Assembly (NCBI RefSeq): GCF_000982955.1
Contig: NZ_KQ058832.1
Location: 57,754 to 121,753 of the forward strand
Reading direction: 5' to 3'
Source: Micromonospora sp. HK10
GTDB taxonomy: Bacteria > Actinomycetota > Actinomycetes > Mycobacteriales > Micromonosporaceae
DNA: 64,000 nt
The translations under genes and the position numbers were made by a program. The notes beneath the pieces are model-generated. The model was not told the DNA's origin. It did no database searches and saw nothing but the letters and a program-made list of their open reading frames with translations. Position 1 is the stretch's first letter; the number at the start of each line of letters is the position of its first letter. Of the stretch, positions 1 to 9,385 are shown piece after piece.

Positions 1-38
1 CCACCTCGGCGGTGGCCGACCCGTCATCCGGTTAAGAA

Positions 39-419
39 CTACTTCTTGCCGGGCTTCTTCTTGCCGGCGACGGTCCGCTTCGGGCCCTTGCGGGTGCGGG
101 CGTTGGTCCGCGTCCGCTGGCCACGCACCGGGAGACCACGGCGGTGGCGGATACCGGCGTAGCAGCCGATCTCGACCTTGCGGCGGATGTCAGCGGCGAC
201 CTCGCGGCGCAGGTCACCTTCAACCTTGTAGTTGGCCTCGATGTGGTCGCGGAGCTGCACGAGCTCCTCGTCCGTGAGGTCCCGAGCGCGCTTGTCCGGC
301 GAGATGCCGGTGGCGGCGAGCGTCTCCAGGGCACGGGTGCGACCGACCCCGAAGATGTAGGTGAGCGCGATCTCCATCCGCTTCTCGCGGGGGAGATCCA
401 CGCCGACTAGACGTGCCAT
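39..419 (-). CDS. rpsM: 30S ribosomal protein S13
   Basis: S13 sits in the head of the small subunit, contacting 16S rRNA, the P-site tRNA and the inter-subunit bridge to L5. The 126-residue product begins [20 protein letters not shown] and contains the family signature [22 protein letters not shown] segment and a basic Lys/Arg tail ending KKKPGKK, a normal length for the family. An upstream in-frame extension exists but this ATG matches the conserved N-terminus. It is the last gene of the infA-rpmJ-rpsM run seen here; in relatives it is followed by rpsK, rpsD and rpoA, which would lie beyond the left edge. Confidence 0.97.
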   Translation of the reverse strand: MARLVGVDLPREKRMEIALTYIFGVGRTRALETLAATGISPDKRARDLTDEELVQLRDHIEANYKVEGDLRREVAADIRRKVEIGCYAGIRHRRGLPVRGQRTRTNARTRKGPKRTVAGKKKPGKK

Positions 420-676
420 GTGCGGGCGTACTCCTCGTGATGTTGTGGCGGAGGTGTGGACCCGTCCCACCCCGCTACCGACCGTCCCTGTCCTTCCGGC
501 GTCACGCCGGCGACCGGGAGCGGTCGCTGCCCGAGCGGGCCCCGGCCTCCGACCGGGGGTCAACCACGAGGGAGTACGCGCTGCGTACCGCTCGCGGCTG
601 GGACGAGCTGATGATGTGTTCCGGGGATCTGCGACCGGGACCGATCCGACCGGCCGTCACGGCCGGTAGGACTGGT

Positions 677-790
677 TCAGCCCTGGCGCTGCTTGTGGCG
701 CGGGTCGCTGCAGATGACGATGACCCGGCCGTGCCGGCGGATCACCTGGCACTTGTTGCAGATCCTCTTGACGCTCGGCTTGACCTTCAC
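677..790 (-). CDS. rpmJ: 50S ribosomal protein L36
   Basis: A 37-residue protein beginning (V)[13 protein letters not shown], the small zinc-binding L36. Cys11, Cys14, Cys27 and His32 form the C3H zinc site, so this is the zinc-containing paralogue. The start is taken as GTG, with AAGG six bases upstream; an in-frame ATG 18 bases earlier would add six residues not seen in the family. It lies between infA and rpsM, the usual actinobacterial order, and is probably co-transcribed from the infA promoter. The 257 bases between rpsM and rpmJ hold no recognisable gene. Confidence 0.96.
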   Translation of the reverse strand: MKVKPSVKRICNKCQVIRRHGRVIVICSDPRHKQRQG

Positions 791-882
791 GGTTGCCTTA
801 CTTCCCATCTGGCCCGGGACCGCGCCAACGCGCGACCCGGACGTCGAAGACGGACACGGGGACGTCCCGGCCGCCGTCAGGC

Positions 883-1104
883 TTACTTGTAGCGGTAGAC
901 GATGCGCCCGCGGGTCAGGTCGTACGGCGAGAGTTCGACGACGACCCGGTCCTCCGGCAGGATGCGGATGTAGTGCTGCCGCATCTTGCCGCTGATGTGA
1001 GCCAGCACCTTGTGACCGTTCGCGAGCTCCACCCGGAACATGGCGTTCGGCAGGGGCTCGATGACCCGACCCTCGATCTCGATGGCTCCGTCTTTTTTCG
1101 GCAT
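883..1104 (-). CDS. infA: Translation initiation factor IF-1
   Basis: The 73-residue product ([20 protein letters not shown]...) is a single S1-type OB fold that occupies the ribosomal A site during initiation. Family hallmarks are [20 protein letters not shown] and the C-terminal [13 protein letters not shown]. Length is standard. ATG start with a GGAGGAC Shine-Dalgarno just upstream. First gene of the infA-rpmJ-rpsM transcription unit, with a promoter-like pair about 150 bases upstream. Confidence 0.98.
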   Translation of the reverse strand: MPKKDGAIEIEGRVIEPLPNAMFRVELANGHKVLAHISGKMRQHYIRILPEDRVVVELSPYDLTRGRIVYRYK

Positions 1105-1260
1105 GTCCTCCGCTGTCCTGACGTCGGTTACTCCGGACGGCCCACAACGTCTTACACGGATGCACTGACCAAGATCAGGACACCCGCGCCAGCCGCGGCT
1201 CCGACTCCCACCGAAGCGCTGGGTGGGCATGGCGGAGTGGACGCTGTGCGCCGATCAGAA

Positions 1261-1290
1261 AGTGTACGCCGCCCCGCACGCCCTCGCCAA
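1261..1290 (-). promoter_or_regulatory. Probable infA promoter
   Basis: On the minus strand TTGGCG (1285-1290) and TACACT (1261-1266) are separated by 18 bases, a good housekeeping-sigma match. It would give a leader of about 150 nt before infA. The same TACACT -10 occurs upstream of rpoB and tRNA-Trp in this window. Inferred from sequence only. Confidence 0.6.
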
Positions 1291-1336
1291 ACCGGCCGGC
1301 GTGCCGGTCACCCGGACAGCTCGGATATGACGCTGG

Positions 1337-1870
1337 TCACGCGTCAGGCAGCTCCCGCTTGGCCCGCCGCCGCGCCTCCCGCTCGACCCGCCGACGCCGC
1401 CGGCGCTCGGCCTCCCGCGCCGGCGCCCCGGTGGCCACCCCCTGCACCGTCTGGTAGACCACCACGGCGCCCCACGGGCCGAGCACCCAGAGCGGCCAGT
1501 AGTCGTCGAACTCACCCGAACCGAGCTCGGACACGAACCAGATCGCGGTGAGGATCAGGGCCACCTTCAACCAGGGCCCCCAGATCCCCAGCAGCCAGGC
1601 GCTGCGGGCCGCGTCCCCGGCCACCGGCACGGGGGCGGGAGCGGGCGGCGCCACGGCGCTCTCCGCGGCCGCGCGGGGGGCCGGCAGGCTGCCCCCGGCC
1701 GGGCCGACGCCGGGCAGGTCGGTCAGCAGCTCGTCCAGCTCGCCGTAGGTCTTCGACCCGTACGCCCGGCGCAGCCGCTCGTCGTACTCGTGCAGGTCGA
1801 GCCGGCCCTCGTTCAACGCCGCCCGGAGTTGCTCCGCGGTGGCCTCCCGGTCCGCGTCGGCCGCCCGCAT
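1337..1870 (-). CDS. DUF1707 (SHOCT-like) domain membrane protein
   Basis: The N-terminal half (MRAADADREATAEQL ... GELDELLTDLPG) is a DUF1707 domain, a short helical module with the DxxRE...EGRLxLxEYDERL pattern found in actinobacterial membrane proteins of unknown role. It is followed by an Ala/Pro linker, about two hydrophobic segments (AWLLGIWGPWLKVALIL and YWPLWVLGPWGAVVVY), and a very basic Arg-rich C-terminus. The start is set at the ATG with GGAGGAG nine bases upstream; another ATG 18 bases earlier lacks a ribosome site. It stands between map and infA in the same direction. Function unknown. Confidence 0.8.
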   Translation of the reverse strand: MRAADADREATAEQLRAALNEGRLDLHEYDERLRRAYGSKTYGELDELLTDLPGVGPAGGSLPAPRAAAESAVAPPAPAPVPVAGDAARSAWLLGIWGPWLKVALILTAIWFVSELGSGEFDDYWPLWVLGPWGAVVVYQTVQGVATGAPAREAERRRRRRVEREARRRAKRELPDA

Positions 1871-1963
1871 CCGGTTGCGCTCCTCCATGGGAGCAAGCAT
1901 CGCATCCGGCCGCCACCGCGCCCAGCCTGGACCGGGCACCGGGACGGTCGGCAGCCGTTCCGG

Positions 1964-2815
1964 TCAGACCGCCGGTGAGTCGGCCGGCTCGCGGGAGGTG
2001 ACCAGGTCACCCAGGCGGGCCCGGCCGCCGTCCTCGGCGGTCAGCACCCAGACGCCGTCGGCCAGCAACGCCATCGAGTGCTCGACGTGCGCAGCCATCG
2101 ACCCGTCCCGGGTCACCACCGTCCAGCCGTCGGCCAGCTCAGCGGTACGCGGCGAGCCCATCGTGATCATCGGTTCGATGGCCAGCGCCAGGCCGGGCAC
2201 CAACCGGGGACCCTTGCCCGGACGACCGTGGTTGAGCACGTGCGGATCCTGGTGCATCTCGGTGCCGATGCCGTGCCCGCCGTAGCCGTCGACGATGCCG
2301 TACCGGCCACCCTTGCGAACCGCGTTCTCCACCGCGTGGGAGATGTCGGTGAGCCGGCCCCTGCCGCTCGCGGCGCCCCGGGCGGCGGCGGCGATGCCGG
2401 CCCACATCGCGTCCTCAGCCACCGCGGCCATCTTCAGCAGGGCCGGGTCGACCTCGCCGACGCCGACCGTGATCGCCGCGTCGCCGTGCCAGCCGTTCAG
2501 CACCGCGCCGCAGTCGATCGAGATCAGGTCCCCCTCGCGGAGCACCTGTGCCGACGACGGGATCGCGTGCACCACCTGCTCGTTGACGGACGAGCAGATC
2601 GACGCCGGAAAGCCGTGGTAGCCCTTGAACGAGGGGACGGCGCCGGCCTCCCGGATGGTCGACTCGGCGATCGCGTCCAGGTCGGCGGTGCTCACCCCGG
2701 GGGCGACCGCCTCCCGCATCCGGCGCAGCGCGCGGGCGACCACCAGACCGGCGGCCCGCATCAGCTCGATCTGCTCGGGGGTCTTCAGCTGGATGTCCAG
2801 CTGGGGACGACGCAT
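1964..2815 (-). CDS. map: Methionine aminopeptidase, type I
   Basis: Removes the initiator methionine from nascent proteins. The 283-residue protein shows the pita-bread fold and the five metal ligands: two Asp in SIDCGAVLNGWHGDAAIT, His in YGGHGIGTEMHQDPHV, Glu in LALAIEPMI and a later Glu near DGSMAAHVEHS. N-terminus MRRPQLDIQLKTPEQIELMR fits the family; ATG with AAAGGTAA upstream. Third gene of secY-adk-map, the usual actinobacterial arrangement, though a stem-loop lies in the 90 bases between adk and map. Confidence 0.96.
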   Translation of the reverse strand: MRRPQLDIQLKTPEQIELMRAAGLVVARALRRMREAVAPGVSTADLDAIAESTIREAGAVPSFKGYHGFPASICSSVNEQVVHAIPSSAQVLREGDLISIDCGAVLNGWHGDAAITVGVGEVDPALLKMAAVAEDAMWAGIAAAARGAASGRGRLTDISHAVENAVRKGGRYGIVDGYGGHGIGTEMHQDPHVLNHGRPGKGPRLVPGLALAIEPMITMGSPRTAELADGWTVVTRDGSMAAHVEHSMALLADGVWVLTAEDGGRARLGDLVTSREPADSPAV

Positions 2816-2839
2816 GGAGCCGTTACCTTTCGTCACACG

Positions 2840-2874
2840 GAACAGCGGGGCACGTCGCGCGTACCCCGCTGTTC
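2840..2874 (-). terminator. Stem-loop between adk and map
   Basis: An 11-bp perfect inverted repeat (GAACAGCGGGG at 2840-2850, complement at 2864-2874, 13-base loop) between adk and map. It has no T-tract, like many actinobacterial terminators; it could instead be a partial attenuator or RNA processing site. Confidence 0.5.
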
Positions 2875-2905
2875 GCACTCTATCCGCCGGACCGCCGGCC
2901 GGACG

Positions 2906-3559
2906 TCAGCCGCCGTACGAGCGCAGTGCGTCGATGGCGCGGACCGTGACGTCCTCCACCGGCCCGGTCGCGTCGATGCCGACCAGCTTGCCCTGGGCGC
3001 CGTAGTAGTCCACCAGCGGCGCGGTCTTCTCGGCGTACTCGCGCAGCCGGGCCGCGATGGTCTCCGGCTTGTCGTCGTCCCGCTGGAACAGCTCCGCACC
3101 GCAGCGGTCGCAGACGCCGTCCTGCTTCGTGGCGTCGAACTCGACGTGCCAGATCTTGCCGCAGCCCCGGCAGGTACGCCGGCCGGAGAGCCGCCGGATC
3201 ACCTCGTCGTCGTCGACGACCAGCTCCAGCACCAGATCCAGCGCGGTGCCCAGGTCGGCGAGGAGCTTGTCCAGCGCGGCCGCCTGCGGCGTGGTCCGCG
3301 GGAAGCCGTCGAGGAGGAAGCCCTCGCTGGCGTCCGGCTCGGCGAGCCGGTCCCGCACCATGTTGATGGTGACCTCGTCCGGGACCAGCTTGCCGGCGTC
3401 CATGTACCGCTTCGCCTCGACTCCCAGGGGCGTGCCCTGGGAGACGTTGGCCCGGAAGATGTCACCGGTCGAGATCTTCGGCACCGAGAGGTGGGCGGCG
3501 ATGAACTCCGCCTGTGTGCCCTTGCCCGCGCCCGGCGGGCCAACCAGAACGAGTCGCAT
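2906..3559 (-). CDS. adk: Adenylate kinase
   Basis: Converts ATP + AMP to 2 ADP. The 217-residue protein starts [18 protein letters not shown] with the P-loop GPPGAGKGT at residues 7-15, followed by the AMP-binding STGDIFR segment and DGFPRT. The LID domain carries a four-cysteine zinc site (CRGC ... CDRC), the long-LID form seen in Gram-positives. It directly abuts secY: adk starts one base after the secY stop codon, so the two are translationally linked. Confidence 0.98.
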   Translation of the reverse strand: MRLVLVGPPGAGKGTQAEFIAAHLSVPKISTGDIFRANVSQGTPLGVEAKRYMDAGKLVPDEVTINMVRDRLAEPDASEGFLLDGFPRTTPQAAALDKLLADLGTALDLVLELVVDDDEVIRRLSGRRTCRGCGKIWHVEFDATKQDGVCDRCGAELFQRDDDKPETIAARLREYAEKTAPLVDYYGAQGKLVGIDATGPVEDVTVRAIDALRSYGG

Positions 3560-4888
3560 CTACCGCAGGAACCCTTCGTAGTTCCGCTGCATGAGTTGGC
3601 TTTCGATCTGCTTGACGGTCTCCAGACCGACGCCGACCATGATGAGCACAGCGGTGCCGCCGAACGGGAAGTTCTGGAACTGCTGGTTGTCGAGCCAGAT
3701 GAAGAAGAAGTTCGGCAGGATCGCGACGATGCCCAGGTAGAGCGCGCCCGGCAGGGTGATCCGGCTGAGGATGAAGTCGAGGTACTCGGCGGTCGGCTTG
3801 CCGGGGCGGATGCCCGGCACGAAACCGCCGTACTTCTTCATGTTGTCCGCGACCTCGGTCGGGTTGAACGTGATCGACACGTAGAAGTACGTGAAGAAGA
3901 TGATCAGCAGGAAGTAGATCGCGATGTGCTCCGGCGCGCTCGCCTTCACGATGTGGTTCGAGATCCAGGCCTGGGTCTTGCCCGGGTTGTTCTGGTCGAA
4001 GAACTGAAGGATGAGCGTCGGCAGGTAGAGCAGCGACGAGGCGAAGATGACCGGGATGACGCCGGCCTGGTTCACCTTGAGCGGGATGTAGGTGGAGGTG
4101 CCGCCGTACATCCGCCGGCCGATCATGCGCTTCGCGTACTGCACCGGGATGCGGCGCTGCGCCTGCTCGATGAAGGTGACCGCGGTGATGACCACGAGGA
4201 CCAGGACGATGACGAGGAGGAACATCCCCCAGCCCTTGGTGGTCTTGATCTTCCAGCCCTCGCTGGGGAGCCGGGCCGCGATCGAGGTGAAGATCAGCAC
4301 GGACATGCCGTTGCCGACGCCGCGGTCGGTGATCAGCTCGCCCAGCCACATGACCACGCCGGTGCCGGCGGTCATCGTCATAACCAGGATCGTCAGGGTC
4401 AGCCAGTCCGGGATGCCGGTGCCCTCGGGCACGATCGGGAACTGGTCGCAGCGGTTCTGGAAGAGCTGCCCGGAGCGGGCCAGCGCCACGAACGCCGAGG
4501 ACTGGAGGATGCCCAGGCCCAGGGTCAGGTACCGGGTGTACTGGGTGATCTTCGCCTGGCCGGCCTGGCCCTCCTTGCGGAGCTGCTCCAGCCGCGGGAT
4601 GACCACCGTCAGCAGCTGCAGGATGATCGACGCGGTGATGTAGGGCATGATGCCCAGCGCGAAGACGGAGAGCTGCAGCAGCGCGCCACCGGAGAAGAGG
4701 TCCAGCAGGCCGAGGACGCCGGTGCCGCTCCCCTGGATGGCGTCGAGGCACTTCTGCACGTTGCCGTAGGAGACGCCGGGGCTGGGCAGCGTGGCGCCAA
4801 GCCGGTAGACCGCGATGATGCCTACTGTGAACAGCAGCTTCTTGCGCAGGTCAGGCGTACGGAACGCACTGAGAAAGGCGGACAGCAA
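3560..4888 (-). CDS. secY: Protein translocase subunit SecY
   Basis: The channel subunit of the Sec translocon, about ten transmembrane helices, 442 residues. N-terminus LLSAFLSAFRTPDLRKKLLF, the plug region and the conserved cytosolic loop MKKYGGFVPGIRPGKPT are all visible. The start codon is TTG, chosen because AGGAGG lies six bases upstream and the protein sequence aligns with the family from there. SecY heads the secY-adk-map run and is separated from rplO by a strong terminator, so it probably has its own promoter. SecE is encoded elsewhere in the window. Confidence 0.97.
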   Translation of the reverse strand: MLSAFLSAFRTPDLRKKLLFTVGIIAVYRLGATLPSPGVSYGNVQKCLDAIQGSGTGVLGLLDLFSGGALLQLSVFALGIMPYITASIILQLLTVVIPRLEQLRKEGQAGQAKITQYTRYLTLGLGILQSSAFVALARSGQLFQNRCDQFPIVPEGTGIPDWLTLTILVMTMTAGTGVVMWLGELITDRGVGNGMSVLIFTSIAARLPSEGWKIKTTKGWGMFLLVIVLVLVVITAVTFIEQAQRRIPVQYAKRMIGRRMYGGTSTYIPLKVNQAGVIPVIFASSLLYLPTLILQFFDQNNPGKTQAWISNHIVKASAPEHIAIYFLLIIFFTYFYVSITFNPTEVADNMKKYGGFVPGIRPGKPTAEYLDFILSRITLPGALYLGIVAILPNFFFIWLDNQQFQNFPFGGTAVLIMVGVGLETVKQIESQLMQRNYEGFLR

Positions 4889-5041
4889 CTTCTTCCTCCT
4901 GCGCGAGGCGGGCCGCCGGTGGTGGTCCCTGGCGGGGCGGGGTGGGTGCCGGGCGAGCGCCCGATATCCATAGCTGGGAAGGGACTCTAACAGCCCGATC
5001 CCGGTCCGGGCAGATGCGCCCGGCTACATAAACCGAATCCA

Positions 5042-5071
5042 ATGTTACCCGGCGCACACCGGGCCTGTAGA
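5042..5071 (-). promoter_or_regulatory. Possible secY promoter
   Basis: On the minus strand TCTACA (5066-5071) and TAACAT (5042-5047) are 18 bases apart, downstream of the rplO terminator and about 150 bases before secY. A second TAGAGT -10 candidate lies at 4984-4989. Either could serve; weak, sequence-only call. Confidence 0.35.
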
Positions 5072-5072
5072 C

Positions 5073-5114
5073 CATGGCGCCCGCCCAGTTGGGAACAACT
5101 GAGCGGGCGCCATG
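5073..5114 (-). terminator. Terminator of the spc operon
   Basis: An 18-bp inverted repeat with one mismatch (left arm 5073-5090, right arm 5097-5114, 6-base loop) begins 8 bases after the rplO stop. Very stable G/C stem without a U-tract. It separates rplO from secY, which in many bacteria are joined. Confidence 0.75.
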
Positions 5115-5121
5115 ACATGCC

Positions 5122-5565
5122 TTACAGCTCGGTGACCGAACCACCGGCGGCAGTGATCTTCTCCTTGGCCGACGCGCTGAACGCGTGCGCCGACACCTGG
5201 AGCGCCACACCGCCGAGGTCGCCGGTGCCGAGCACCTTGACCGGGTGGCCCTTGCGGACCGCGCCGGCCTCGACCAGCTCGACCGGGCCGACCTGGCCGC
5301 CGTTCGGGAAGAGCTCGGCGAGCCGGTCCAGGTTGACCACCTGGAACACGACCTTGAACTTGTTCTTGAAGCCCTTGAGCTTCGGCAGGCGCATGTGGAT
5401 GGGCATCTGCCCACCCTCGAACGCCGGCGAGATGTTCTTCCGGGCCTTCGAACCCTTGGTACCGCGACCGGCGGTCTTGCCCTTCGAGCCCTCACCGCGA
5501 CCCACGCGGGTCTTCTCGGTCTTGGCCCCGGGCGCCGGACGCAGGTGGTGGACCTTGATCGTCAT
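5122..5565 (-). CDS. rplO: 50S ribosomal protein L15
   Basis: 147 residues beginning [20 protein letters not shown], with the Gly-rich basic extension ([20 protein letters not shown]) that threads into 23S rRNA and the [20 protein letters not shown] signature. Late assembly protein of the large subunit. Its ATG overlaps the rpmD stop codon by one base (TAATG), indicating coupled translation. Last gene of the spc block before a terminator. Confidence 0.98.
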   Translation of the reverse strand: MTIKVHHLRPAPGAKTEKTRVGRGEGSKGKTAGRGTKGSKARKNISPAFEGGQMPIHMRLPKLKGFKNKFKVVFQVVNLDRLAELFPNGGQVGPVELVEAGAVRKGHPVKVLGTGDLGGVALQVSAHAFSASAKEKITAAGGSVTEL

Positions 5566-5747
5566 TACTCGACCTCCTCGACCTTCACGAGGTGGTTGAC
5601 CGTGAAGATCATGCCCCGGATCTCCGGACGATCCTCCTTGACCACCACGTCGTTGATCCGCTTGAGACCGAGCGAACGCAGCGAGTCACGCTGGTTCTTC
5701 TTGGTCCCGATCTCGGATCGGACCTGGGTGACCTTCAGGCGCGCCAT
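5565..5747 (-). CDS. rpmD: 50S ribosomal protein L30
   Basis: 60 residues, [20 protein letters not shown]..., with the conserved [17 protein letters not shown] core of the L30 family. It is joined by one-base stop/start overlaps to rpsE upstream and rplO downstream. A longer in-frame reading extends into rpsE and was rejected because the conserved N-terminus begins at this ATG. Confidence 0.97.
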   Translation of the reverse strand: MARLKVTQVRSEIGTKKNQRDSLRSLGLKRINDVVVKEDRPEIRGMIFTVNHLVKVEEVE

Positions 5748-6361
5748 CAGGACGCCACCCCCGCCCGCGACGCCAGCATGGCGGCCGGCGCGACGTCCTC
5801 GACCGGCAGGCCACGACGGGCCGCGACCGCCTCCGGCGACTCGAGCGCCTTCAGGGCCGACACCGTGGCGTGCACGATGTTGATCGGGTTGGACGAGCCG
5901 AGGCTCTTGGAGAGCACGTCGTGGATGCCCGCGCACTCCAGCACGGCGCGGACCGGGCCACCGGCGATGACGCCCGTACCGGCCGAGGCCGGCTTGAGCA
6001 GCACCACACCGGCCGCGTCCTCACCCTGCACCGGGTGCGGGATCGACTGGCCGATCCGCGGCACCTTGAAGAAGTGCTTCTTGGCCTCCTCGACACCCTT
6101 GGCGATCGCCGCGGGCACCTCCTTGGCCTTTCCGTAGCCCACGCCGACGGTGCCGTCGCCGTCGCCCACGATCACCAGGGCGGTGAAGCTGAAGCGACGA
6201 CCACCCTTCACGACCTTGGCGACGCGGTTGATCGCGACGACCCGCTCGAGGTGCGGGGTCTTCTCGACGGGCGCGTTTCCGCGGCCGCCCTCACGGCGGT
6301 TGTCGCGGCGACCACCCTCGTTGCCACCGGACCCGCCGCCACGGCGCTGTTGACCTGGCAT
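5747..6361 (-). CDS. rpsE: 30S ribosomal protein S5
   Basis: 204 residues. An N-terminal Gly/Arg-rich tail ([18 protein letters not shown]) of about 30 residues precedes the double-stranded-RNA-binding-like domain ([20 protein letters not shown]) and the C-terminal S5 domain with [16 protein letters not shown]5 helps decoding accuracy at the 30S mRNA entry. The low-complexity tail is longer than in E. coli but common in actinobacteria. Overlaps rpmD by one base; preceded by rplR. Confidence 0.98.
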   Translation of the reverse strand: MPGQQRRGGGSGGNEGGRRDNRREGGRGNAPVEKTPHLERVVAINRVAKVVKGGRRFSFTALVIVGDGDGTVGVGYGKAKEVPAAIAKGVEEAKKHFFKVPRIGQSIPHPVQGEDAAGVVLLKPASAGTGVIAGGPVRAVLECAGIHDVLSKSLGSSNPINIVHATVSALKALESPEAVAARRGLPVEDVAPAAMLASRAGVAS

Positions 6362-6394
6362 CAGCAGCCTTCCTTCTCTCTCGTGACGGGGTTT

Positions 6395-6784
6395 CTAGAA
6401 CTCGAGCCCGGCTTCGCGGGCGGCGTCGGCAAGCGCGGCGACCCGCCCCGCGTACCGGTTGCCACCGCGGTCGAAGACGACCTTCGAGACGCCGGCGGCC
6501 TTGGCCCGGTCGGCGAGCAGGGCGCCGACCTTGCCGGCCAGGGCGCTCTTGTCGCCCTCGGCGCCGCGCAGCGAGGCGTCCATGGTCGAGGCCGACGCCA
6601 GGGTGTGACCCCTGGTGTCGTCCACGATCTGGGCGACGATGTGCCGCAGGGACCGGGTGACGACCAGGCGGGGACGCTCGGTGGTACCGCTGATGTTCTT
6701 GCGGACCCGGAAGTGCCGGCGCGCACGCCCGACGGCGCGCTTGGCGGCGACGCCGCGGCGGCGCTTGAGCAGCGTGGCGCTCAC
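6395..6784 (-). CDS. rplR: 50S ribosomal protein L18
   Basis: 129 residues; 5S rRNA-binding protein of the central protuberance. Conserved [20 protein letters not shown] and the C-terminal [20 protein letters not shown] are diagnostic. GTG start overlapping the rplF stop by four bases (GTGA), so translation is coupled. Confidence 0.97.
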   Translation of the reverse strand: MSATLLKRRRGVAAKRAVGRARRHFRVRKNISGTTERPRLVVTRSLRHIVAQIVDDTRGHTLASASTMDASLRGAEGDKSALAGKVGALLADRAKAAGVSKVVFDRGGNRYAGRVAALADAAREAGLEF

Positions 6785-7323
6785 TTCTTACCTGCCTTTC
6801 CGGCCTTGCGGCGAATCACTTCGCCCTGGTACTTGACGCCCTTGCCCTTGTAGGGCTCCGGCGGGCGGATCTTCCGGATGTTGGCGGCAACCTCGCCGAC
6901 CTGCTGCTTGTCGATGCCGGCCACGTGGAACAGGGTCGGCTTCTCCACCGTGAAGGTGATGCCGTCCGGGGCGGGCACGAGCACCGGGTGCGAGAACCCG
7001 AGCGCGAACTCCAGGTCCTTGCCCTTGGCGGTCACGCGGTAACCGGTGCCGGCGATCTCCAGGCTCTTGCGGTAGCCCTCGGTGACCCCGACGATCATGT
7101 TGGCCACCAGCGTCCGGCTCAGGCCGTGCAGCTCCTTGGCCTTGCGCTCGTCGTTGGGCCGGTTGACGTGCACCGCGCCGTCCTCGCCCCGCTCCGCCTT
7201 GATCGGCTCGGCCAGCACGTGGCTCAGCTCGCCCTTGGGGCCCTTGACCTTGACGGTCTGGCCCTCGATCGTGATCTCGACGCCGGCGGGCACCGGGATC
7301 GACTTACGTCCAATTCGCGACAT
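6781..7323 (-). CDS. rplF: 50S ribosomal protein L6
   Basis: 180 residues starting [22 protein letters not shown]; two tandem L6 folds, ending with the conserved [20 protein letters not shown] motif. Binds 23S rRNA near the sarcin-ricin loop and the factor-binding site. A 16-residue upstream extension in frame was excluded because the family begins at this ATG. Follows rpsH closely. Confidence 0.98.
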   Translation of the reverse strand: MSRIGRKSIPVPAGVEITIEGQTVKVKGPKGELSHVLAEPIKAERGEDGAVHVNRPNDERKAKELHGLSRTLVANMIVGVTEGYRKSLEIAGTGYRVTAKGKDLEFALGFSHPVLVPAPDGITFTVEKPTLFHVAGIDKQQVGEVAANIRKIRPPEPYKGKGVKYQGEVIRRKAGKAGKK

Positions 7324-7339
7324 TTCTACCGTTCTCCCG

Positions 7340-7747
7340 TTACCAGACGAAGGCGAGGACTTCCCCGCCAACGCTCCGCTTGCGGGCCTGCCGGTCGGTG
7401 AGCAGTCCCTGGGACGTCGAAATGATCGCCACGCCCAGCCCGCCGAGCACCCGCGGGAGCCCGTCCGACTTGGCGTAAACCCGCAGACCGGGCTTGGACA
7501 CGCGCTTGATGCCGGCCAGGCTCCGCTCCCGGTTCTGGCCGTACTTCAGCTCGACGACCAGTCGCTTGCCGACGGCGCCCTCCTCGGGCTCCTCGACCGA
7601 CCAGGTGGCGATGTAACCCTCGGCCTTGAGGACCTCGGCGATGTTCGCCTTGATCTTCGAGTAGGGCATCGTCACCCGGTCGTGGTACGCCTGGTTGGCG
7701 TTACGCAGACGCGTGAGCATGTCTGCGATCGGGTCGGTCATCGTCAT
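7340..7747 (-). CDS. rpsH: 30S ribosomal protein S8
   Basis: 135 residues, [20 protein letters not shown]..., with the C-terminal [19 protein letters not shown] signature. Primary 16S rRNA-binding protein; in E. coli it is the translational repressor of the spc operon. The ATG is preceded by GAAAGG. A TTG codon 12 bases earlier is closer to the Shine-Dalgarno but adds residues not conserved. Confidence 0.97.
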   Translation of the reverse strand: MTMTDPIADMLTRLRNANQAYHDRVTMPYSKIKANIAEVLKAEGYIATWSVEEPEEGAVGKRLVVELKYGQNRERSLAGIKRVSKPGLRVYAKSDGLPRVLGGLGVAIISTSQGLLTDRQARKRSVGGEVLAFVW

Positions 7748-7776
7748 GAAATTCGTCAACCTTTCTCGCCGGGGTT

Positions 7777-7795
7777 CCCCGGGCCAGGCCCGGGG
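7777..7795 (-). promoter_or_regulatory. Hairpin between rpsZ (S14) and rpsH
   Basis: A compact near-palindrome (CCCCGGGCC / GGCCCGGGG around a single A) lies 30 bases upstream of rpsH. It could be an RNA processing or translational control structure; too G/C-simple to be sure. Confidence 0.3.
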
Positions 7796-7843
7796 CCTAC
7801 GGCGAAGAGACAGTTCAGCTGACGCGCGGAGCGCGCCGGGCTA

Positions 7844-8029
7844 TTACCAGGAAGCCTTGGACACGCCGGGCAGCTCACCGCGGTGGGCCATCTCCCGGAT
7901 GCACACCCGGCAGAGACCGAACTTGCGGTAGACCGCCTTCGGACGCCCGCACCGCTGGCAGCGGGTGTACGCGCGAACCGAGAACTTCGGCTTCGCGGCC
8001 GCCTTGAGGATCAGCGCCTTCTTGGCCAT
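7844..8029 (-). CDS. rpsZ: 30S ribosomal protein S14, zinc-binding type (type Z)
   Basis: 61 residues, [20 protein letters not shown]..., the short zinc-ribbon form of S14. Cys24, Cys27, Cys40 and Cys43 (C-X2-C-X12-C-X2-C) bind zinc. Many actinobacteria carry a second, zinc-free long S14 elsewhere that replaces it under zinc starvation; none is in this window. Placed between rplE and rpsH as usual in spc operons. Also called rpsN. Confidence 0.97.
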   Translation of the reverse strand: MAKKALILKAAAKPKFSVRAYTRCQRCGRPKAVYRKFGLCRVCIREMAHRGELPGVSKASW

Positions 8030-8030
8030 C

Positions 8031-8600
8031 TCAGTTCTCCTTGAACGGGAAGCCCAGGAGCTTGAGCAGCGCCCGGCCCTCGTCGTCGGTCGTGGCGGTC
8101 GTGACCACCGTGATGTCCATGCCCCGCTGGCGATCGATCTTGTCCTGGTCGATCTCGTGGAACACCGACTGCTCGGTCAGACCGAACGTGTAGTTGCCGT
8201 GCCCGTCGAGCTTGCGCCCGTCCAGGCCGCGGAAGTCGCGGATACGCGGCAGCGCGATGGAGAGCAGCCGGTCCAGGAACTCCCACATCCGGTCGCCGCG
8301 CAGGGTCACCTTCGCGCCGATCGGCATGCCCTCGCGCAGCTTGAACTGCGCGATCGACTTGGTCGCCCGCCGCACCTGCGGCTTCTGGCCGGTGATGGTG
8401 GCCAGGTCGCGCACGGCGCCGTCGATGAGCTTGGCGTCCCGGGCGGCCTCGCCGACACCCATGTTGACGACGATCTTGACCAGCCGCGGCACCTGCATGG
8501 GGTTGCCGTAGTTGTGCTGCTCCTGCAGCTGCGCCACGATCTCGTTGCGGTACCGCTCCTTGAGGCGCGGCAGGGTCTTGGTTTCGGTAGCCGTGGTCAT
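8031..8600 (-). CDS. rplE: 50S ribosomal protein L5
   Basis: 189 residues, [20 protein letters not shown]..., with [20 protein letters not shown] and the [14 protein letters not shown] signature. Binds 5S rRNA in the central protuberance and contacts S13. ATG overlaps the rplX stop by one base (TGATG); the GTG one codon earlier is less likely. One base separates its stop from the S14 start region. Confidence 0.97.
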   Translation of the reverse strand: MTTATETKTLPRLKERYRNEIVAQLQEQHNYGNPMQVPRLVKIVVNMGVGEAARDAKLIDGAVRDLATITGQKPQVRRATKSIAQFKLREGMPIGAKVTLRGDRMWEFLDRLLSIALPRIRDFRGLDGRKLDGHGNYTFGLTEQSVFHEIDQDKIDRQRGMDITVVTTATTDDEGRALLKLLGFPFKEN

Positions 8601-8914
8601 CACAGGTCCTTACCGGTGCTACGCGCGATGCGGACCTTCTGGCCATTGTCGTCGATCCGGTAACCGACCCGGGTCGGCTTGCCGTCGGAGTCCAGGACCA
8701 TCACGTTCGAGACGTGGATCGGGGCCTCCTGGGTGACGATGCCACCGGTCTTGGCGCCACGCTGGGTGGTGCTGATACGGGTGTGCTTCTTGACCCGGTT
8801 CACGCCTTCGACGAGGACCTTGTCCTGCCGCGGGTAGGACGCGATGACCTTGCCCTTGGCACCCTTGTCCTTGCCGGCGATGACGATGACCGTGTCGCCC
8901 TTCTTGACCTTCAC
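8600..8914 (-). CDS. rplX: 50S ribosomal protein L24
   Basis: 104 residues beginning (V)[20 protein letters not shown], a KOW-domain protein that initiates 50S assembly. The C-terminal part ends [12 protein letters not shown]. Two GTG codons compete: this one has GGAGG ten bases upstream and matches the family start; the other (8920) overlaps the rplN stop as GTGA but sits only four bases from the ribosome site. Co-transcribed with rplN and rplE. Confidence 0.95.
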   Translation of the reverse strand: MKVKKGDTVIVIAGKDKGAKGKVIASYPRQDKVLVEGVNRVKKHTRISTTQRGAKTGGIVTQEAPIHVSNVMVLDSDGKPTRVGYRIDDNGQKVRIARSTGKDL

Positions 8915-8916
8915 GG

Positions 8917-9285
8917 TCACAACACCTCCGGCGCGAGGGAAATGATCTTCATGAACCGCTTGTCCCGCAGCTCCCGACCCACCGGGCCGAAGATACGGGT
9001 ACCGCGCGGGTCCCCACCGTCCTTGATGATGACGGCAGCGTTCTCGTCGAAGCGGATGTACGAACCGTCCGGACGCCGCCTCTCCTTGGCGGTGCGAACG
9101 ACGACGGCCTTGACGACGTCGCCCTTCTTCACACCGGCACCCGGGATCGCGTCCTTGACGGTCGCCACGATGACGTCGCCGATGCTCGCGTAGCGCCGAC
9201 CGGAGCCACCGAGAACCCGGATGCACAGGATCTCCCGGGCACCCGTGTTGTCGGCGACGCGCAGTCGCGACTCCTGCTGAATCAC
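8917..9285 (-). CDS. rplN: 50S ribosomal protein L14
   Basis: 122 residues, (V)[20 protein letters not shown], the universally conserved L14 at the subunit interface. [20 protein letters not shown] and [20 protein letters not shown] are diagnostic. GTG start. First gene of the classical spc operon; a stem-loop separates it from rpsQ. Confidence 0.98.
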   Translation of the reverse strand: MIQQESRLRVADNTGAREILCIRVLGGSGRRYASIGDVIVATVKDAIPGAGVKKGDVVKAVVVRTAKERRRPDGSYIRFDENAAVIIKDGGDPRGTRIFGPVGRELRDKRFMKIISLAPEVL

Positions 9286-9309
9286 GTCTATCTCCTATGT
9301 CTGCCGGTT

Positions 9310-9337
9310 CTCCGGCCGCCCTGGCGGACGGCCGGAG
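9310..9337 (-). terminator. Stem-loop at the S10/spc operon boundary
   Basis: A 9-bp perfect stem (CTCCGGCCG / CGGCCGGAG, 10-base loop) in the 100 bases between rpsQ and rplN. In E. coli this is the boundary of S10 and spc operons. Its short stem suggests partial termination or RNA processing rather than a hard stop. Confidence 0.45.
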
Positions 9338-9385
9338 CCTGGCGGAACCTGCGCCCGACCGAAACCGGCCGAGCTCGAGCCTTCG

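Noticed and set aside
2078..4990. Very long plus-strand reading opposite map, adk and secY (also similar ones opposite S10, rpoC and rpoB)
   Set aside because: These are antisense shadows produced by the G/C third-position bias; they have low-complexity Asp/Arg/Val-rich sequence and lie on top of unmistakable conserved genes.
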